64,000 bases of DNA from an uncultured Clostridia bacterium. Its GTDB lineage: Bacteria; Bacillota; Clostridia; Lachnospirales; CAG-274. This document shows positions 8,573 to 18,619 of this stretch, in pieces. The position numbers and the translations under genes are program-made. Location: the NCBI GenBank assembly GCA_944381435.1, contig CALWLD010000003.1:1-64000 (forward strand), written 5' to 3'. Positions within the stretch are counted from its first letter, which is position 1. The number at the start of each line of letters is the position of its first letter. Below the pieces are notes generated by a model. It searched no databases. It was not told the DNA's origin and saw only the letters and a program-made list of their open reading frames with translations.

Positions 8573-8965
8573 TTATCTTTTTTTAATATGCATTTTTGCT
8601 TTTGGAGGAGCTTCATCTCTATTTTCTGGTATTAAAACAGATGATAAATTTTTAGATACTTTCTCAGCACAAGAACGACAATATTGACCACTTCTTATAG
8701 ATACACCACATTTTTCACATTTTAAAAAGTCTCCCATTCCGTCTGTTATCTCTAGTCTGCCATCTCTTAAATACTTGAGAATTTTTTTTGTAGAAACCCC
8801 TGTTTCCTCTGAAACAATATTTATATCTGCGCCTCTATTTTCTCTTAAATAATCACGAACTCTTTCAAATTCTTGTTCTTCTGCTCTTATACAATCTTTA
8901 CATATTAAGCTTCCACCAACAGGCGAAAAAATCTTTCCACATTTAGGACAATTTTTTATGTTCAT
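8573..8965 (-). CDS. YvyF-type flagellar-operon protein (TIGR03826-like)
   Basis: 130 residues with two zinc-ribbon halves: CPKCGKIF...CKDC at the N-terminus and CEKCGVSIRSGQYCRSC near residues 84-100. Between them is a helix-turn-helix-like segment (EETGVSTKKILKYLRDGRL). This arrangement is that of Bacillus YvyF, found beside flgM in flagellar operons and thought to be regulatory. No flagellar gene is in the window, so this copy stands apart from the usual operon, although CheX at 15 kb also points to chemotaxis. It has its own strong promoter, terminator and an AAGGGGG ribosome site. Confidence 0.75.
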   Translation of the reverse strand: MNIKNCPKCGKIFSPVGGSLICKDCIRAEEQEFERVRDYLRENRGADINIVSEETGVSTKKILKYLRDGRLEITDGMGDFLKCEKCGVSIRSGQYCRSCAEKVSKNLSSVLIPENRDEAPPKAKMHIKKR

Positions 8966-9011
8966 ATAGATCCCCCTTGCAAATTATAAAAATGTTAGAA
9001 AATACCAATAT

Positions 9012-9040
9012 ATTATAATATTAATACCATAATTTGTCAA
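9012..9040 (-). promoter_or_regulatory. Consensus promoter of the YvyF-like gene
   Basis: TTGACA (9035-9040), 17 bp, TATAAT (9012-9017) on the minus strand: both hexamers and the spacing are perfect for SigA. Confidence 0.8.
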
Positions 9041-9050
9041 ATAATCTTAT

Positions 9051-9857
9051 CTATTTAAGTATATATTTTTCAATAGCTTTAGCAACGCCCTCATTTTCAT
9101 TAGTATCTGTAATGTAGTCTGCTATCTTTTTAACTTCTTCTACTGCATTTTCCATAGCAATGCCAACACCTGCTATTTCTATCATAGATAAATCGTTATA
9201 GCTATCTCCTATAGCTATAATATCTTTTAAATCTATCCCTAGCTTTTCACAAAGGCGTACTATACTTTTGCTTTTATCTACATCTTTGTTCATAAATTCT
9301 AAAAAATATGGCTTTGTAATAGTCATTGTCATTTTATCTTTTATCTTAGGTTTTAACATTTCTTGGGCTTCTTTTAAATGTTCTGGAGCCTGAAGCATTA
9401 TAACTTTTACGCATTTTTCAGGTAAAGATGCTACAAAATCATCACACATTTTTATTTTCATACCTGTTATTTCGCTTTCAATATATGTATAAGGGTTATC
9501 GTGGCAAGTTAATATTTCATCTCCAACATAAGTATGTATATAATTTTCGTGTTTTATAGCTAAATCATAAAGCTCTGCTACCTGTTCTCTTGTTAAATCT
9601 ATTTCGTATAAAACTTCCTTTGTTTTATAATCAATAACTCTAGAACCGTTGTATGCAATAACATAACCGCCATATTTTTCAAGCTCTAGCTCATTTGCTA
9701 TATCTTTAATAGCAAATTCAGGTCTGCCTGATGCTAAAACAACCTTAACACCTTTTTCTTGTGCAAGTTTTAAAGCTTTTTTATTACCTTCTGGTATTTT
9801 GCCATTGTTTAATAATAAAGTATCATCTAAATCTAAGATTACCATTTTATAAGACAT
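9051..9857 (-). CDS. Cof-type HAD-superfamily phosphatase
   Basis: 268 residues. HAD motif I is DLDDTLL (residues 8-14), motif II is LASGRP, the Lys of motif III falls near VDKSKSI, and motif IV is IAIGDSYNDLSMI. The large insert between motifs II and III is the C2B cap typical of Cof/YidA enzymes that dephosphorylate sugar phosphates or flavin precursors; the actual substrate is unknown. The gene starts 12 bp after prfB ends and shares its operon. Confidence 0.9.
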   Translation of the reverse strand: MSYKMVILDLDDTLLLNNGKIPEGNKKALKLAQEKGVKVVLASGRPEFAIKDIANELELEKYGGYVIAYNGSRVIDYKTKEVLYEIDLTREQVAELYDLAIKHENYIHTYVGDEILTCHDNPYTYIESEITGMKIKMCDDFVASLPEKCVKVIMLQAPEHLKEAQEMLKPKIKDKMTMTITKPYFLEFMNKDVDKSKSIVRLCEKLGIDLKDIIAIGDSYNDLSMIEIAGVGIAMENAVEEVKKIADYITDTNENEGVAKAIEKYILK

Positions 9858-9869
9858 AATAAAACTCCT

Positions 9870-10995
9870 TTAATCAAACTTTTTATTTACAGAATTTATT
9901 TCTAAAAGATAGCTATTTATAAACCTATCTATATCTCCGTCCATAACAGCCTGTGTATTACCTGTTTCTTCGTTAGTTCTATGGTCTTTAACCATATTAT
10001 AAGGGTGAAAAACATAAGAGCGTATTTGGCTACCCCAGCTAATATCTTTAACTTCACCTCTAATGTCTGTTAGCTTTTCTTGTTGTTTTTCAAGCTCTAG
10101 CTTATAAAGTTTAGATTTTAGCATTTTCATAGCAGTATCTTTATTTTGAAATTGGGAACGCTCGCTTTGACATTGTACAACAGTATTGGTAGGTATATGA
10201 GTTATTCTTATGGCAGAAGATGTTTTGTTAACGTGTTGCCCACCAGCACCGCTTGCACGATAAGTATCTATCCTTAAATCATCAGGGTTTATTTCAAATT
10301 CTATTTCATCTGTTATTTCTGGCATTATATCGCAAGAGGCAAAAGATGTATGCCTTCTACCTGAAGAATCAAAAGGGGATATTCTAACAAGCCTATGAAT
10401 GCCCTTTTCGCTTTTTAAATATCCATAGGCATTTTCTCCATTAACCTGTATTGTTACAGATTTTATGCCTGCTTCATCTCCTGCTAAAAAATCTAGCTCT
10501 TCATATGTAAATCCTGCTTTTTCTATCCATCTAGTGTACATTCTATAAAGCATACTAACCCAATCACAAGCCTCTGTGCCACCTGCTCCTGAATGTAGTG
10601 TTAATATAGCATTGTTTTTATCATATTCTCCATTTAATAATGTAGATATCCTAATATTTTCATATTCATTTAAAAAAGCGTCTTTAAGCTCTTTAACCTC
10701 TGGTATAAGGCTTTCATCATTTTCTTCATTTCCTATTTCTATTAAGGTTTTTAAATCTTCATAGCTAGATACTAAAGCCTTATACCTTTCCACATTATTT
10801 TTTAAAGTTTTTATTTGTTGAGATATTTTTTGTGCATTTTCTAAATCTTTCCAAAAATCAGGGTCTGCTGATATTTCTTCAAGTTCTTCAATCTTTAACA
10901 TTTTGTTAGCAATGTCAAAGAGATTCCCTCATTTCCTTTAAATTTTGTTCATAGCATTCTATGCTATTGTATATTTGTTCAAGCTCAAATATCAT
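9870..10995 (-). CDS. prfB: Peptide chain release factor 2, programmed +1 frameshift
   Basis: RF2 recognises UGA and UAA and triggers peptide release. The gene is in two frames: ATG at 10993-10995 opens 26 codons ending CTT TGA (TGA at 10915-10917), then reading resumes one base later as GAC. The joined product is 374 residues, the normal RF2 length. The slip site CTTTGAC, with an internal Shine-Dalgarno-like GAGGG a few bases before it, is the classic autoregulated RF2 frameshift. Diagnostic motifs are [12 protein letters not shown] (the SPF anticodon tripeptide) and [10 protein letters not shown] (the GGQ loop). The ATG overlaps the stop of the hydrolase gene as ATGA, implying translational coupling. 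Starting at the ATG at 10899-10901 would miss the regulated N-terminus. Confidence 0.95.
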
Positions 10996-11618
10996 TTAAT
11001 CACTTCCTTTAAAAAAATATTAATTTCATTAGATAGTTCTTTTGGTTTTTTTTCATTTACTAAATGTCCTACATCTTTTAAAATAACTAACTTGGAATTT
11101 TGTATCTTTTTATATAAATCTCTGCTTGCCTTAATGTTAGCCTTATCCTTTTCTCCACATAAAACTAATGTTTTACATTTTATATTTTTTAATTGTAAAG
11201 AAAAATCAATATTTTCCATAGATTTCATTAAGGTAATAAAATCTTTTTTGCTAACTTTTAGCTCTTCAAACATTTCATTTTTCATAAACCTAAATATACC
11301 GCACTGTATTTTCATAATAAGTTTAGGTATTTTATATTGTGCGCCTATTAAAATTAAATTATTTACTTTTTCAGGGTTTTCTAAAGCATATTGAAGTGCT
11401 AAAACCCCACCTAAAGATAAGCCACATATGTTAAAGGGAGAATTTATATTTTCAACTATATCACAAAAATTTTTATATACTAAATCATAACTTAATTTTT
11501 CATATTGAAAATCAAATAATTTATGATTATATATTTTATAATCTTTTTTAATACCAAATATTACCTTTTCAAAGCTATGAGAGTCTTGCCCTAATCCGTG
11601 TAAAAATACAGTATACAT
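10992..11618 (-). CDS. Alpha/beta hydrolase
   Basis: 208 residues, a compact alpha/beta-hydrolase fold. An oxyanion HGLGQ sits at residues 5-9, the nucleophile elbow is CGLSLGG (about 65-71), the likely acid is the Asp of CGEKDKAN and the His is in DVGHLVNEKKP. The fold family includes esterases, MenH-like and lysophospholipase-like enzymes; I cannot name a substrate. Its stop codon overlaps the prfB start by 4 nt. The ribosome site AAAGGAAGG lies upstream of the ATG. Confidence 0.85.
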   Translation of the reverse strand: MYTVFLHGLGQDSHSFEKVIFGIKKDYKIYNHKLFDFQYEKLSYDLVYKNFCDIVENINSPFNICGLSLGGVLALQYALENPEKVNNLILIGAQYKIPKLIMKIQCGIFRFMKNEMFEELKVSKKDFITLMKSMENIDFSLQLKNIKCKTLVLCGEKDKANIKASRDLYKKIQNSKLVILKDVGHLVNEKKPKELSNEINIFLKEVIK

Positions 11619-11636
11619 ATAATAACCTTCCTTTAG

Positions 11637-11666
11637 AAAATGGTATCTATAAAAATATAGATACCA
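11637..11666 (-). terminator. Terminator downstream of secA
   Basis: A perfect 10-bp stem TGGTATCTAT/ATAGATACCA (11641-11650 with 11657-11666) followed by TTTT on the minus strand. It is modest in strength, so read-through into the hydrolase/prfB genes is possible. Confidence 0.6.
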
Positions 11667-11680
11667 TAAATGTAAAATTT

Positions 11681-14251
11681 TTATTTATTAAGCCCACAAC
11701 ATTGTTTATATTTTTTACCGCTACCACAAGGGCATTCATCATTACGCCCTATTTTAGGCTCAACGCGTTTTTTAGGTTGTTTTCCTAGGCTATCATCTTT
11801 ATTTGTAGATATAGGTGTAGCAACAACTTCTCTTTCCATATGTGTTTCAACTCTTAAGTTAAATAAACCTTTTATAGTATCGAATATTATGTTGTAGTTC
11901 ATTTCTTCAAACATATCATAGCTTAAGTTTTTATATTCTACAATAGGGTCTCTTTGTCCATAAGCTCTAAGGGTTATACCTTGTCTCATTTGTTCCATAT
12001 TATCTAAATGGTCAACCCATTTTTGGTCTACAACTCTAAGAAGAATTACTCTTTCAAGCTCTCTTATAGCCTCTGAACCTATTTCTTGTTCTTTTTTATC
12101 GTAAAACTCTTTAGCTCTTTCATATATACGTTCTACAAGCTTTTCTTTTGTAAGGCTATCGCTATCACCTTCTTCTAGGTAAATATGGTTTAAATGGAAA
12201 GGTGCTAAAGCCTCGTTAAGCCCTATTAAGTTCCATTGTTCAGGGTATTCGTCATCACCTATGAACATATCAACTTGCCCTTGTATAACATTTTTTATCA
12301 TAACATAGATTTTCTCGTGTATATCTTCACCTGTTAAAACTTTATGTCTTTCTTTATATATAGTTTCTCTTTGCTCGTTCATAACACGGTCATATTCTAA
12401 AAGATGTTTACGTATAGAGAAGTTGTTTCCTTCAACTTTTCTTTGAGCATTTTCTATACTTTTTGTAAGAAGCTTGCTTTCAATAGCCTCATATTCTGAA
12501 ATGTTCATTCTTTCAAAAGTTTTAATAAGGTTATCACCACCAAATAAACGCATAAGGTCATCTTCTAAGGCAATATAAAATCTAGATTCACCTCTATCAC
12601 CTTGACGTCCTGCACGCCCTCTAAGCTGGTTATCAATACGTCTAGATTCGTGTCTTTCTGTACCAATTATTTTAAGCCCACCAAGCTCTTCTACGCCTTC
12701 TCCAAGCTTAATATCTGTACCACGCCCTGCCATATTAGTAGCAATAGTAACAGCTCCTTTTTGACCTGCAAGCTCAACAATTTCTGCTTCTTTTTCGTGG
12801 TATTTAGCATTTAAAACCTGATGTTTAATGCCTTCTTTTTTAAGAAGCTTGCTTATTTCTTCAGATTTTTCAATAGTAACAGTACCAACTAATACAGGTT
12901 GACCTATTTCATAAGATTTTTTAACATCTTCTACAATAGCGTGTAATTTACCTTTTTCTGTTTTGTAAACAACATCAGGGTGGTCAATTCTTTGTACAGG
13001 CTTGTTAGTAGGTATAACAACAACGTCCATACCATAAATTTCTCTAAATTCGCTTTCTTCTGTTTGAGCAGTACCTGTCATACCTGCTTTTTTAGTATAT
13101 TTGTTAAAGAAATTTTGGAAAGTAACTGTAGCTAAAGTTTTGCTTTCTTTTTTTACAGTAACATTTTCTTTAGCTTCTATAGCTTGATGAAGGCCATCAG
13201 AATATCTTCTACCGTCCATTAAACGCCCTGTAAATTCATCTACAATAACAATTTCATCATCTTGTATAACATAATCTTTATCTAAAGCCATAGTATAATG
13301 AGCCTTTAAGGCATTGTTAATATGATGTTGTAGCTCTAGGTTATCTGGGTCTGCTAAGTTTTCTACGTTAAAAAACCTTTCTGCTTTTTGTATACCCTCT
13401 TGAGTTAAGGTAGCAGCTTTAGCCTTTTCATCTATAACAAAATCCCCTTCTTCTTTTATCTCTTCTCTTGTTAAAGGGTTTAATGCTTCTTCTTCATTTA
13501 ATATTCTACCTTTTTTAAGAGTTTTAACAAAAGAATTTGCCACTTGATAAAGGTGAGTAGATTTACCACTACTACCAGATATGATAAGAGGAGTTCTAGC
13601 CTCATCTATAAGTATAGAGTCTACCTCATCTATGATTGCATAATTAAGGCCTCTTTGAACAAGCTCTTTTTCATAAACAGCCATATTATCTCTTAAATAA
13701 TCAAAACCTAGCTCATTGTTTGTAGCATAAGTTATGTCGCAAGCATAAGCTTGTTGTCTTTCTGGTTTTTCCATATTGCTTAATATAACACCAACGCTAA
13801 GCCCTAAAAACTGGTGTATTTGTCCCATCTGCTCTGCATCACGTTTTGCAAGGTAATCATTTACAGTAACGATATGAACACCTTTACCTGCTAATGCATT
13901 AAGATAAGCAGGAGCTGTAGAAACTAACGTTTTACCTTCCCCTGTTCTCATCTCTGCAATACGCCCTTGGTGTAATATTATACCACCTATAAGCTGAACT
14001 CTGAAATGTTTCATACCAAGCACCCTTTTGCTAGTTTCTCTAACAACTGCAAAAGCCTCCGGTAAAAGGTCATCTAAAGTTTCACCGTTATTATATCTAT
14101 TTTTAAATTCTTGTGTTTTAGCCTTTAATTGTTCATCAGATAGTTTTGACATTTCATCATCAAGCTTTTCAATCTTGTCTACAATAGGCATAATTCTTTT
14201 TAATTCTTTTTCACTATAATTTCCAAATATTTTTTCTATAAGACCAAACAC
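11681..14251 (-). CDS. secA: Preprotein translocase ATPase SecA
   Basis: 856 residues; the motor that drives unfolded proteins through SecYEG. Walker A is MRTGEGKT (about 102-109), Walker B the [15 protein letters not shown] segment, followed by the preprotein cross-linking domain and the second helicase half ending in [11 protein letters not shown]. The C-terminus carries the zinc-binding [14 protein letters not shown], which in other species contacts SecB or phospholipid. The start codon is GTG, 7 nt after AAAGAGGTG. Full length and intact. Confidence 0.97.
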   Translation of the reverse strand: MFGLIEKIFGNYSEKELKRIMPIVDKIEKLDDEMSKLSDEQLKAKTQEFKNRYNNGETLDDLLPEAFAVVRETSKRVLGMKHFRVQLIGGIILHQGRIAEMRTGEGKTLVSTAPAYLNALAGKGVHIVTVNDYLAKRDAEQMGQIHQFLGLSVGVILSNMEKPERQQAYACDITYATNNELGFDYLRDNMAVYEKELVQRGLNYAIIDEVDSILIDEARTPLIISGSSGKSTHLYQVANSFVKTLKKGRILNEEEALNPLTREEIKEEGDFVIDEKAKAATLTQEGIQKAERFFNVENLADPDNLELQHHINNALKAHYTMALDKDYVIQDDEIVIVDEFTGRLMDGRRYSDGLHQAIEAKENVTVKKESKTLATVTFQNFFNKYTKKAGMTGTAQTEESEFREIYGMDVVVIPTNKPVQRIDHPDVVYKTEKGKLHAIVEDVKKSYEIGQPVLVGTVTIEKSEEISKLLKKEGIKHQVLNAKYHEKEAEIVELAGQKGAVTIATNMAGRGTDIKLGEGVEELGGLKIIGTERHESRRIDNQLRGRAGRQGDRGESRFYIALEDDLMRLFGGDNLIKTFERMNISEYEAIESKLLTKSIENAQRKVEGNNFSIRKHLLEYDRVMNEQRETIYKERHKVLTGEDIHEKIYVMIKNVIQGQVDMFIGDDEYPEQWNLIGLNEALAPFHLNHIYLEEGDSDSLTKEKLVERIYERAKEFYDKKEQEIGSEAIRELERVILLRVVDQKWVDHLDNMEQMRQGITLRAYGQRDPIVEYKNLSYDMFEEMNYNIIFDTIKGLFNLRVETHMEREVVATPISTNKDDSLGKQPKKRVEPKIGRNDECPCGSGKKYKQCCGLNK

Positions 14252-14289
14252 TGTAACACCTCTTTAATTTATTTTAAGTATTTCTATAT

Positions 14290-14319
14290 AGTTTAACAGA
14301 AAAATCATATTATTTGCAA
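14290..14319 (-). promoter_or_regulatory. Probable secA promoter
   Basis: TTGCAA (14314-14319) and TAAACT (14290-14295) on the minus strand, 18 bp apart and about 40 bp before the GTG start. Upstream (14368-14387) is a weak AT-only hairpin that may end the trmL transcript. Confidence 0.45.
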
Positions 14320-14417
14320 GTTTTTTTTAAATTATTTATAATTTTTTCGTATTTAGATAATGATATTATATTATTTACAAATAATATTATTTATATTAAT
14401 GTTTTTTATGTATTTTA

Positions 14418-14906
14418 TTACCAATGATTGTTATGTAGTTGCCCTTCCTTTAGTAAATTACAAAAGTTATTTTGTCTAAGCGCCTCATATAAAACTATAG
14501 CTGCTGCATTTGATAAATTTAAAGACCTATATTCTGATAACATAGGTATTCTTATACAAGTTTCTCTATATTCCATAAGGATATCTTCTGGTATACCTTT
14601 AGATTCTTTACCAAACATAATAAAACTATCTTCATCATAAGAAACTTCTGTGTAAGTTTTTTGAGCCTTTGTTGTTCCCATAAAAATTTTAGGGTAATTA
14701 TTTTTTTCTAAGAAATCTTTAAAATTTTCATAATAATATACCTGTAGTTTATCCCAGTAATCAAGGCCTGAGCGTTTTATAGCCTTATCATCTACCAAAA
14801 AACCAAGAGGCTTTATAAGATGAAGCTTTGTGCCTGTTGCAACGCAGGTTCTGCCTATATTTCCTGTGTTAGCAGGTATTTCTGGTTCTAATAACACTAT
14901 ATTCAT
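14418..14906 (-). CDS. trmL: tRNA (cytidine/uridine-34-2'-O)-methyltransferase TrmL
   Basis: 162 residues, a minimal SPOUT methyltransferase that methylates the wobble ribose of tRNA-Leu isoacceptors. Family signatures are the N-terminal MNIVLLEPEIPANTGNIGRT, the central MFGKESKGIPEDIL and the C-terminal knot RSLNLSNAAAIVLYE. The gene starts directly at the end of the cheX stop codon (TAA then ATG with no gap), so the pair is co-translated. Confidence 0.92.
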   Translation of the reverse strand: MNIVLLEPEIPANTGNIGRTCVATGTKLHLIKPLGFLVDDKAIKRSGLDYWDKLQVYYYENFKDFLEKNNYPKIFMGTTKAQKTYTEVSYDEDSFIMFGKESKGIPEDILMEYRETCIRIPMLSEYRSLNLSNAAAIVLYEALRQNNFCNLLKEGQLHNNHW

Positions 14907-15356
14907 TTATTCTTCTATCCAAACATCTATTTCAAAAATTTTACCAGGCTCAATTTCTAAAGGTATAGATATAAATTTATCAACTTCACAGTTAGCATAG
15001 TTTTCTTCTAGTTTAGGAGGTGTAATATCTATAATTTTACCACTGTTAGAAAATACAGTTGCTATAGAGCCTGATATCATATTAGCTAGCTCACATATAG
15101 CACTTTTAGATATATCATCTAAAGCAGTAACTTCCATAAACATCATTTTAGAGGCAATAAATAATGCAACATCTAGATTAAAAGCATAATTAACTTTACC
15201 TTTTATGTCACCAACAATACCTATAGTTATATTCATTTTATCCTCAAAGGGCTTAGTTTTCACAGAAACTTTGCCCATTTTACTATCAACGCCACAAACA
15301 GTTGCTAAAACTTGTTTTGTGCCCTGTATAAAAGGGTTTATAAGTTCTACATTCAT
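14907..15356 (-). CDS. cheX: CheX-type chemotaxis phosphatase
   Basis: 149 residues from the ATG at 15354-15356, which lies 11 nt behind GAGGAG; upstream codons in frame run through the ribosome site and are unlikely to be translated. The fold is a CheX/CheC-like CheY-P phosphatase, with the catalytic helix motif ELANMISG (about residues 91-98; E and N are the expected catalytic pair) and the GKVNYAFN beta strand. CheX dephosphorylates CheY-P, so the organism is probably motile or uses a CheY-like relay. Paired with trmL in a two-gene unit. Confidence 0.85.
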   Translation of the reverse strand: MNVELINPFIQGTKQVLATVCGVDSKMGKVSVKTKPFEDKMNITIGIVGDIKGKVNYAFNLDVALFIASKMMFMEVTALDDISKSAICELANMISGSIATVFSNSGKIIDITPPKLEENYANCEVDKFISIPLEIEPGKIFEIDVWIEE

Positions 15357-15409
15357 TATAATACATTCTCCTCTTATAAATATAAATAATTTTACCATTA
15401 TATATCATT

Positions 15410-15438
15410 ATTTTACTATGTTTTTTGGTTTTTTTCAA
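15410..15438 (-). promoter_or_regulatory. Promoter of the cheX-trmL unit
   Basis: TTGAAA (15433-15438), 17 bp, TAAAAT (15410-15415) on the minus strand, about 55 bp before the cheX start. Confidence 0.6.
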
Positions 15439-15452
15439 GGTTTATTTTTAAA

Positions 15453-15498
15453 TAAATAATTAAAGCTACCCCTTAAAAGGGGTAGCTTTAATTATTTA
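15453..15498. terminator. Strong terminator at the end of the fucosidase operon
   Basis: A perfect 20-bp stem (15453-15472 with 15479-15498, loop TTAAAA), including ACCCC/GGGGT. The right arm overlaps the fucosidase stop codon. T-rich sequence follows on both strands. Confidence 0.88.
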
Positions 15499-16898
15499 TT
15501 TAAACAAAATACGTGTGCTATTGTAGATATACCTATTTCCTCTTTTGGTAATTTAACAGTTATACCATCTTTATTTTTAGTATACTCTACTTCTTCGTTA
15601 GTATTTAAACATATTATATTTTTAAAATCCTCTACATAAGGTATGAAAATTTCTTCATTAGATAATGTATTTTCATCTGGGTATGTATAAATAGCATATA
15701 CTTTGCCTTCTTTTTCTTTTTGAGTAAATGCAACGCCATCTTTTTTATAAGGTGCACATACCCTTGTGCCATATATACATTCTCCAAATTTATTTAACCA
15801 CTCACCCATACCTTTCATAGTTTTTATAGCACCTTCTGGTAAACGTCCATCTGGTTGTGGTCCTACGTTAAGAGCAAGGTTTCCACCTTTTGCAACTATA
15901 TCAACTAACATACAAATTACTTCTCTTGGAGTTTTGTAAGTATCTTCGTATTTAAATGAGAAAGATGTACCCATTGTTATACAGCTTTCCCAAGGCACAT
16001 TTAAAGGTTTATCTGGTACGCATTGTTCTGGTGTAACATAGTTTTCATAAGGGCCACCTATAGTTCTATCTGCACATAGCATACCTTTTTGATATTTTCT
16101 TATTTCATCAATAACTTCTCCAAGTCTTATATCTTGGTTAATTTCTTTAGTTACCCAGCCTGCATCAAACCACATAATATCTATTTGTCCATAGTTTGTG
16201 CCTAGCTCTTTTATTTGGTTTTGAGTAAATTGAACAAATCTTTCCCATTCTTCTGGCTCTTCTAAAGGGTCATAAGATGGGCCTCTCCATTGGTATTTCC
16301 CACGAGGATATTTTTCACTCCAATAGCTATCCACGTTCCAATCTGCTTTAGAAAAATAAGCGGCAATCCCTAAGCCTTGTCTTCTAAAAGCCTCAAATAA
16401 ATGAGCACATATATCTGCATATTTATGAGTTTTGAAAGGACAATCTTTACCTGTCACCTTATAATCTGTATATTTTGTATCCCACATACAAAAACCATCG
16501 TGATGCTTTGTAGTAAATATAGTGTATTTAAAACCTGCCTCTTTTGCAAGCTCTGCCCATTTATAAGGTTGAAATCTTACAGGGTTAAAAGATTTATTTA
16601 AGTCAAAATATTGTTTTTTAAATTCTTCTGCTGATACATCCCAGTCTATACCATCTCTAGACCATTCTGCATCTGCATCACTTAAAGCCCAAGATTCTAC
16701 TATCCCTAGCTGAGAATAAGCTCCCCAGTGCATCATTAAAGCTAACTTTTGGTCTTTAAACCATTCTAGCTTTTTAAGCACTCTTTCATCTGTAGGCCAA
16801 ACATAGTCTTCTTCTTGACTATAATTATGTACGCCTTGTTGTACAACTTCTTTTTCTTCTTGTTCTTCAATTTGTTCAACTTTTAATTCTTCAGACAT
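15492..16898 (-). CDS. GH29 alpha-L-fucosidase, copy 1
   Basis: 468 residues. GH29 enzymes release alpha-linked L-fucose with retention of configuration. Recognisable are the W-F-K-DQKLALMMHWG entry, TTKHHDGFCMWDTKYTDY near the active site, and GQIDIMWFDAGW, whose Asp should be the nucleophile. The start is preceded by GAGGTAAAT. There is no signal peptide, and the first 30 residues are an acidic, Glu-rich tail, so the enzyme is probably cytoplasmic and acts on imported fucosides. It is a tandem duplicate of the next gene with long near-identical stretches. Confidence 0.9.
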   Translation of the reverse strand: MSEELKVEQIEEQEEKEVVQQGVHNYSQEEDYVWPTDERVLKKLEWFKDQKLALMMHWGAYSQLGIVESWALSDADAEWSRDGIDWDVSAEEFKKQYFDLNKSFNPVRFQPYKWAELAKEAGFKYTIFTTKHHDGFCMWDTKYTDYKVTGKDCPFKTHKYADICAHLFEAFRRQGLGIAAYFSKADWNVDSYWSEKYPRGKYQWRGPSYDPLEEPEEWERFVQFTQNQIKELGTNYGQIDIMWFDAGWVTKEINQDIRLGEVIDEIRKYQKGMLCADRTIGGPYENYVTPEQCVPDKPLNVPWESCITMGTSFSFKYEDTYKTPREVICMLVDIVAKGGNLALNVGPQPDGRLPEGAIKTMKGMGEWLNKFGECIYGTRVCAPYKKDGVAFTQKEKEGKVYAIYTYPDENTLSNEEIFIPYVEDFKNIICLNTNEEVEYTKNKDGITVKLPKEEIGISTIAHVFCLNK

Positions 16899-16971
16899 AA
16901 TATTTACCTCTTTTTTATTAAAAATTTTTTATATAATATCTTAAATTTTAAATTTAAGGATATTTTAGAAG

Positions 16972-18378
16972 TTATTTGTTAATACAAAATACGTGTGCTA
17001 TTAAAGGAATATCCATTTCTTCTTTAGGTAATTTAACTGTTATCCCTTTTTCGCTTTTTGCATATGTTATATCTTTATCACTATTTAAATAAACTATATT
17101 TTTAAAGCTTTCTGTATATGGTATAAAAATTTCTTCTTTCAAAGGTTCATTTTCATCAGGGTATGTATAAATAGCATATACTTTGTTTTCTTTTTCTTTT
17201 TGAGTAAATGCAACACCATCTTTTTTATAAGGTGCACATACCCTTGTGCCATATATACATTCACCAAACTTATTTAACCAATCTCCCATACCTTTCATAG
17301 TTTTTATAGCACCTTCTGGTAAACGTCCATCTGGTTGTGGGCTTACATTTATAGCAAGGTTACCCCCTTTTGCTACTATGTCTATTAATGTACATATTAC
17401 TTCACGAGGCGTTTTGTATATATCCTCATACATATAAGCAAAATCTATTCCCATTGTTAAGCAACTTTCCCAAGGCACATTTAAAGGTCTATCTGGTACA
17501 CATTGTTCTGGAGTTACAAAATTTTCATATTTTCCACCTATAGTTCTATCTGCACATAACATAACTTTTTGGTATTTTCGTACTTCATCTATAATTTCAC
17601 CTATTCTTATATCTTCACCATATTTTTTATCAACCCAACCAGCATCAAGCCACATAATGTCTATTTGTCCATAGTTAGTAGTTAGCTCTCTTATTTGATT
17701 ATGGGTAAATTGTACAAATTTTTCCCATTCTTCTGGCTCTTCTAAAGGGTCATAAGATGCCCCTCTCCATTGATATTTACCACGTGGATATTTTTCACTC
17801 CAATAGCTATCCACGTTCCAATCTGCCTTAGAAAAATAGGTAGCGATTCCTAAGCCTTGTCTTCTAAAAGTCTCAAATAAGTGAGCACATATATCTGCAT
17901 ATTTATGGTTTTTAAAAGGGCAATCTTTTCCTGTTATTTTATAATCTGTATATTTTGTATCCCACATACAAAAACCATCGTGATGCTTTGTAGTGAATAA
18001 TAAATATTTAAAACCAGCTTCTTTTGCAATTTTAGCCCATTTTTCTGGTTCAAACCTAATAGGGTTAAAGGATTTATTTAAATCAAAATATTGTTTTTTA
18101 AATTCTTCACCTGTTACATTCCAATCTATTTGATGCCTAGACCAATTTGCATCTTCATCGCTTAAAGCCCAAGATGTAACTATCCCTAGTTGAGAAGACG
18201 GCCCCCAATGTATCATTAAGGCTAACTTTTGGTCTTTAAACCATTCCAGTTTTTTAAGAACCTTTTCATCTGTAGGCCAAACATAGCTTTCTTCTTGGCT
18301 ATAGTTATGTACCCCTTGTTCTACAACTTCTTTTTCTTCTTGTTCTTTAATTTCTCCAATTTTTAAATCTTCAGACAT
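16972..18378 (-). CDS. GH29 alpha-L-fucosidase, copy 2
   Basis: 468 residues, the same length as copy 1 and alignable throughout without gaps that I can see. It has the same acidic N-terminal tail, KHHDGFCMWDTKYTDY and GQIDIMWLDAGW with the candidate nucleophile. Differences cluster near the active site (for example MIHWGPSSQ against MMHWGAYSQ, FAYMYED against FSFKYED), suggesting different linkage or aglycone preference. No signal peptide. Located between the binding-protein gene and copy 1, separated from the former by a hairpin. Confidence 0.9.
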   Translation of the reverse strand: MSEDLKIGEIKEQEEKEVVEQGVHNYSQEESYVWPTDEKVLKKLEWFKDQKLALMIHWGPSSQLGIVTSWALSDEDANWSRHQIDWNVTGEEFKKQYFDLNKSFNPIRFEPEKWAKIAKEAGFKYLLFTTKHHDGFCMWDTKYTDYKITGKDCPFKNHKYADICAHLFETFRRQGLGIATYFSKADWNVDSYWSEKYPRGKYQWRGASYDPLEEPEEWEKFVQFTHNQIRELTTNYGQIDIMWLDAGWVDKKYGEDIRIGEIIDEVRKYQKVMLCADRTIGGKYENFVTPEQCVPDRPLNVPWESCLTMGIDFAYMYEDIYKTPREVICTLIDIVAKGGNLAINVSPQPDGRLPEGAIKTMKGMGDWLNKFGECIYGTRVCAPYKKDGVAFTQKEKENKVYAIYTYPDENEPLKEEIFIPYTESFKNIVYLNSDKDITYAKSEKGITVKLPKEEMDIPLIAHVFCINK

Positions 18379-18491
18379 AATATTTACCTCTTAGTTATCA
18401 AAATTTTTTTATAACATTTTATTTTTTGATTTAAATAAATTACCACTGTCTAAACTTTTATGTAGATTTTTATTTATAAACTATAGATTTA

Positions 18492-18574
18492 AAAAGGCCT
18501 TTTCTTATTTCAGATTTCAAAAATTTATATGTTTAATATTTATTTTGATTTATAGAAATAAGAAAAAGCCTTTT
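18492..18574 (-). other. Intra-operon stem-loop downstream of the binding-protein gene
   Basis: AAAAGGCCTTTTCTTATTTC (18492-18511) pairs with 18555-18574 over 20 bp with one mismatch, enclosing a 43-nt loop. It sits between the solute-binding lipoprotein and fucosidase genes. Such elements commonly stabilise or partly terminate the binding-protein message. Confidence 0.6.
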
Positions 18575-18619
18575 ATAACTTAAAATATATTTTTATTTTA
18601 ATTAATTTTTAATTAATAA

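Noticed and set aside
9870-10995. prfB as a frameshifted pseudogene
   Set aside because: The interruption is exactly the CTT TGA C programmed slip with its upstream Shine-Dalgarno-like element.
15492-18378. Tandem fucosidases as an assembly duplication
   Set aside because: Equal length but many scattered amino-acid and synonymous differences and distinct flanking gaps, so they are genuine paralogues.
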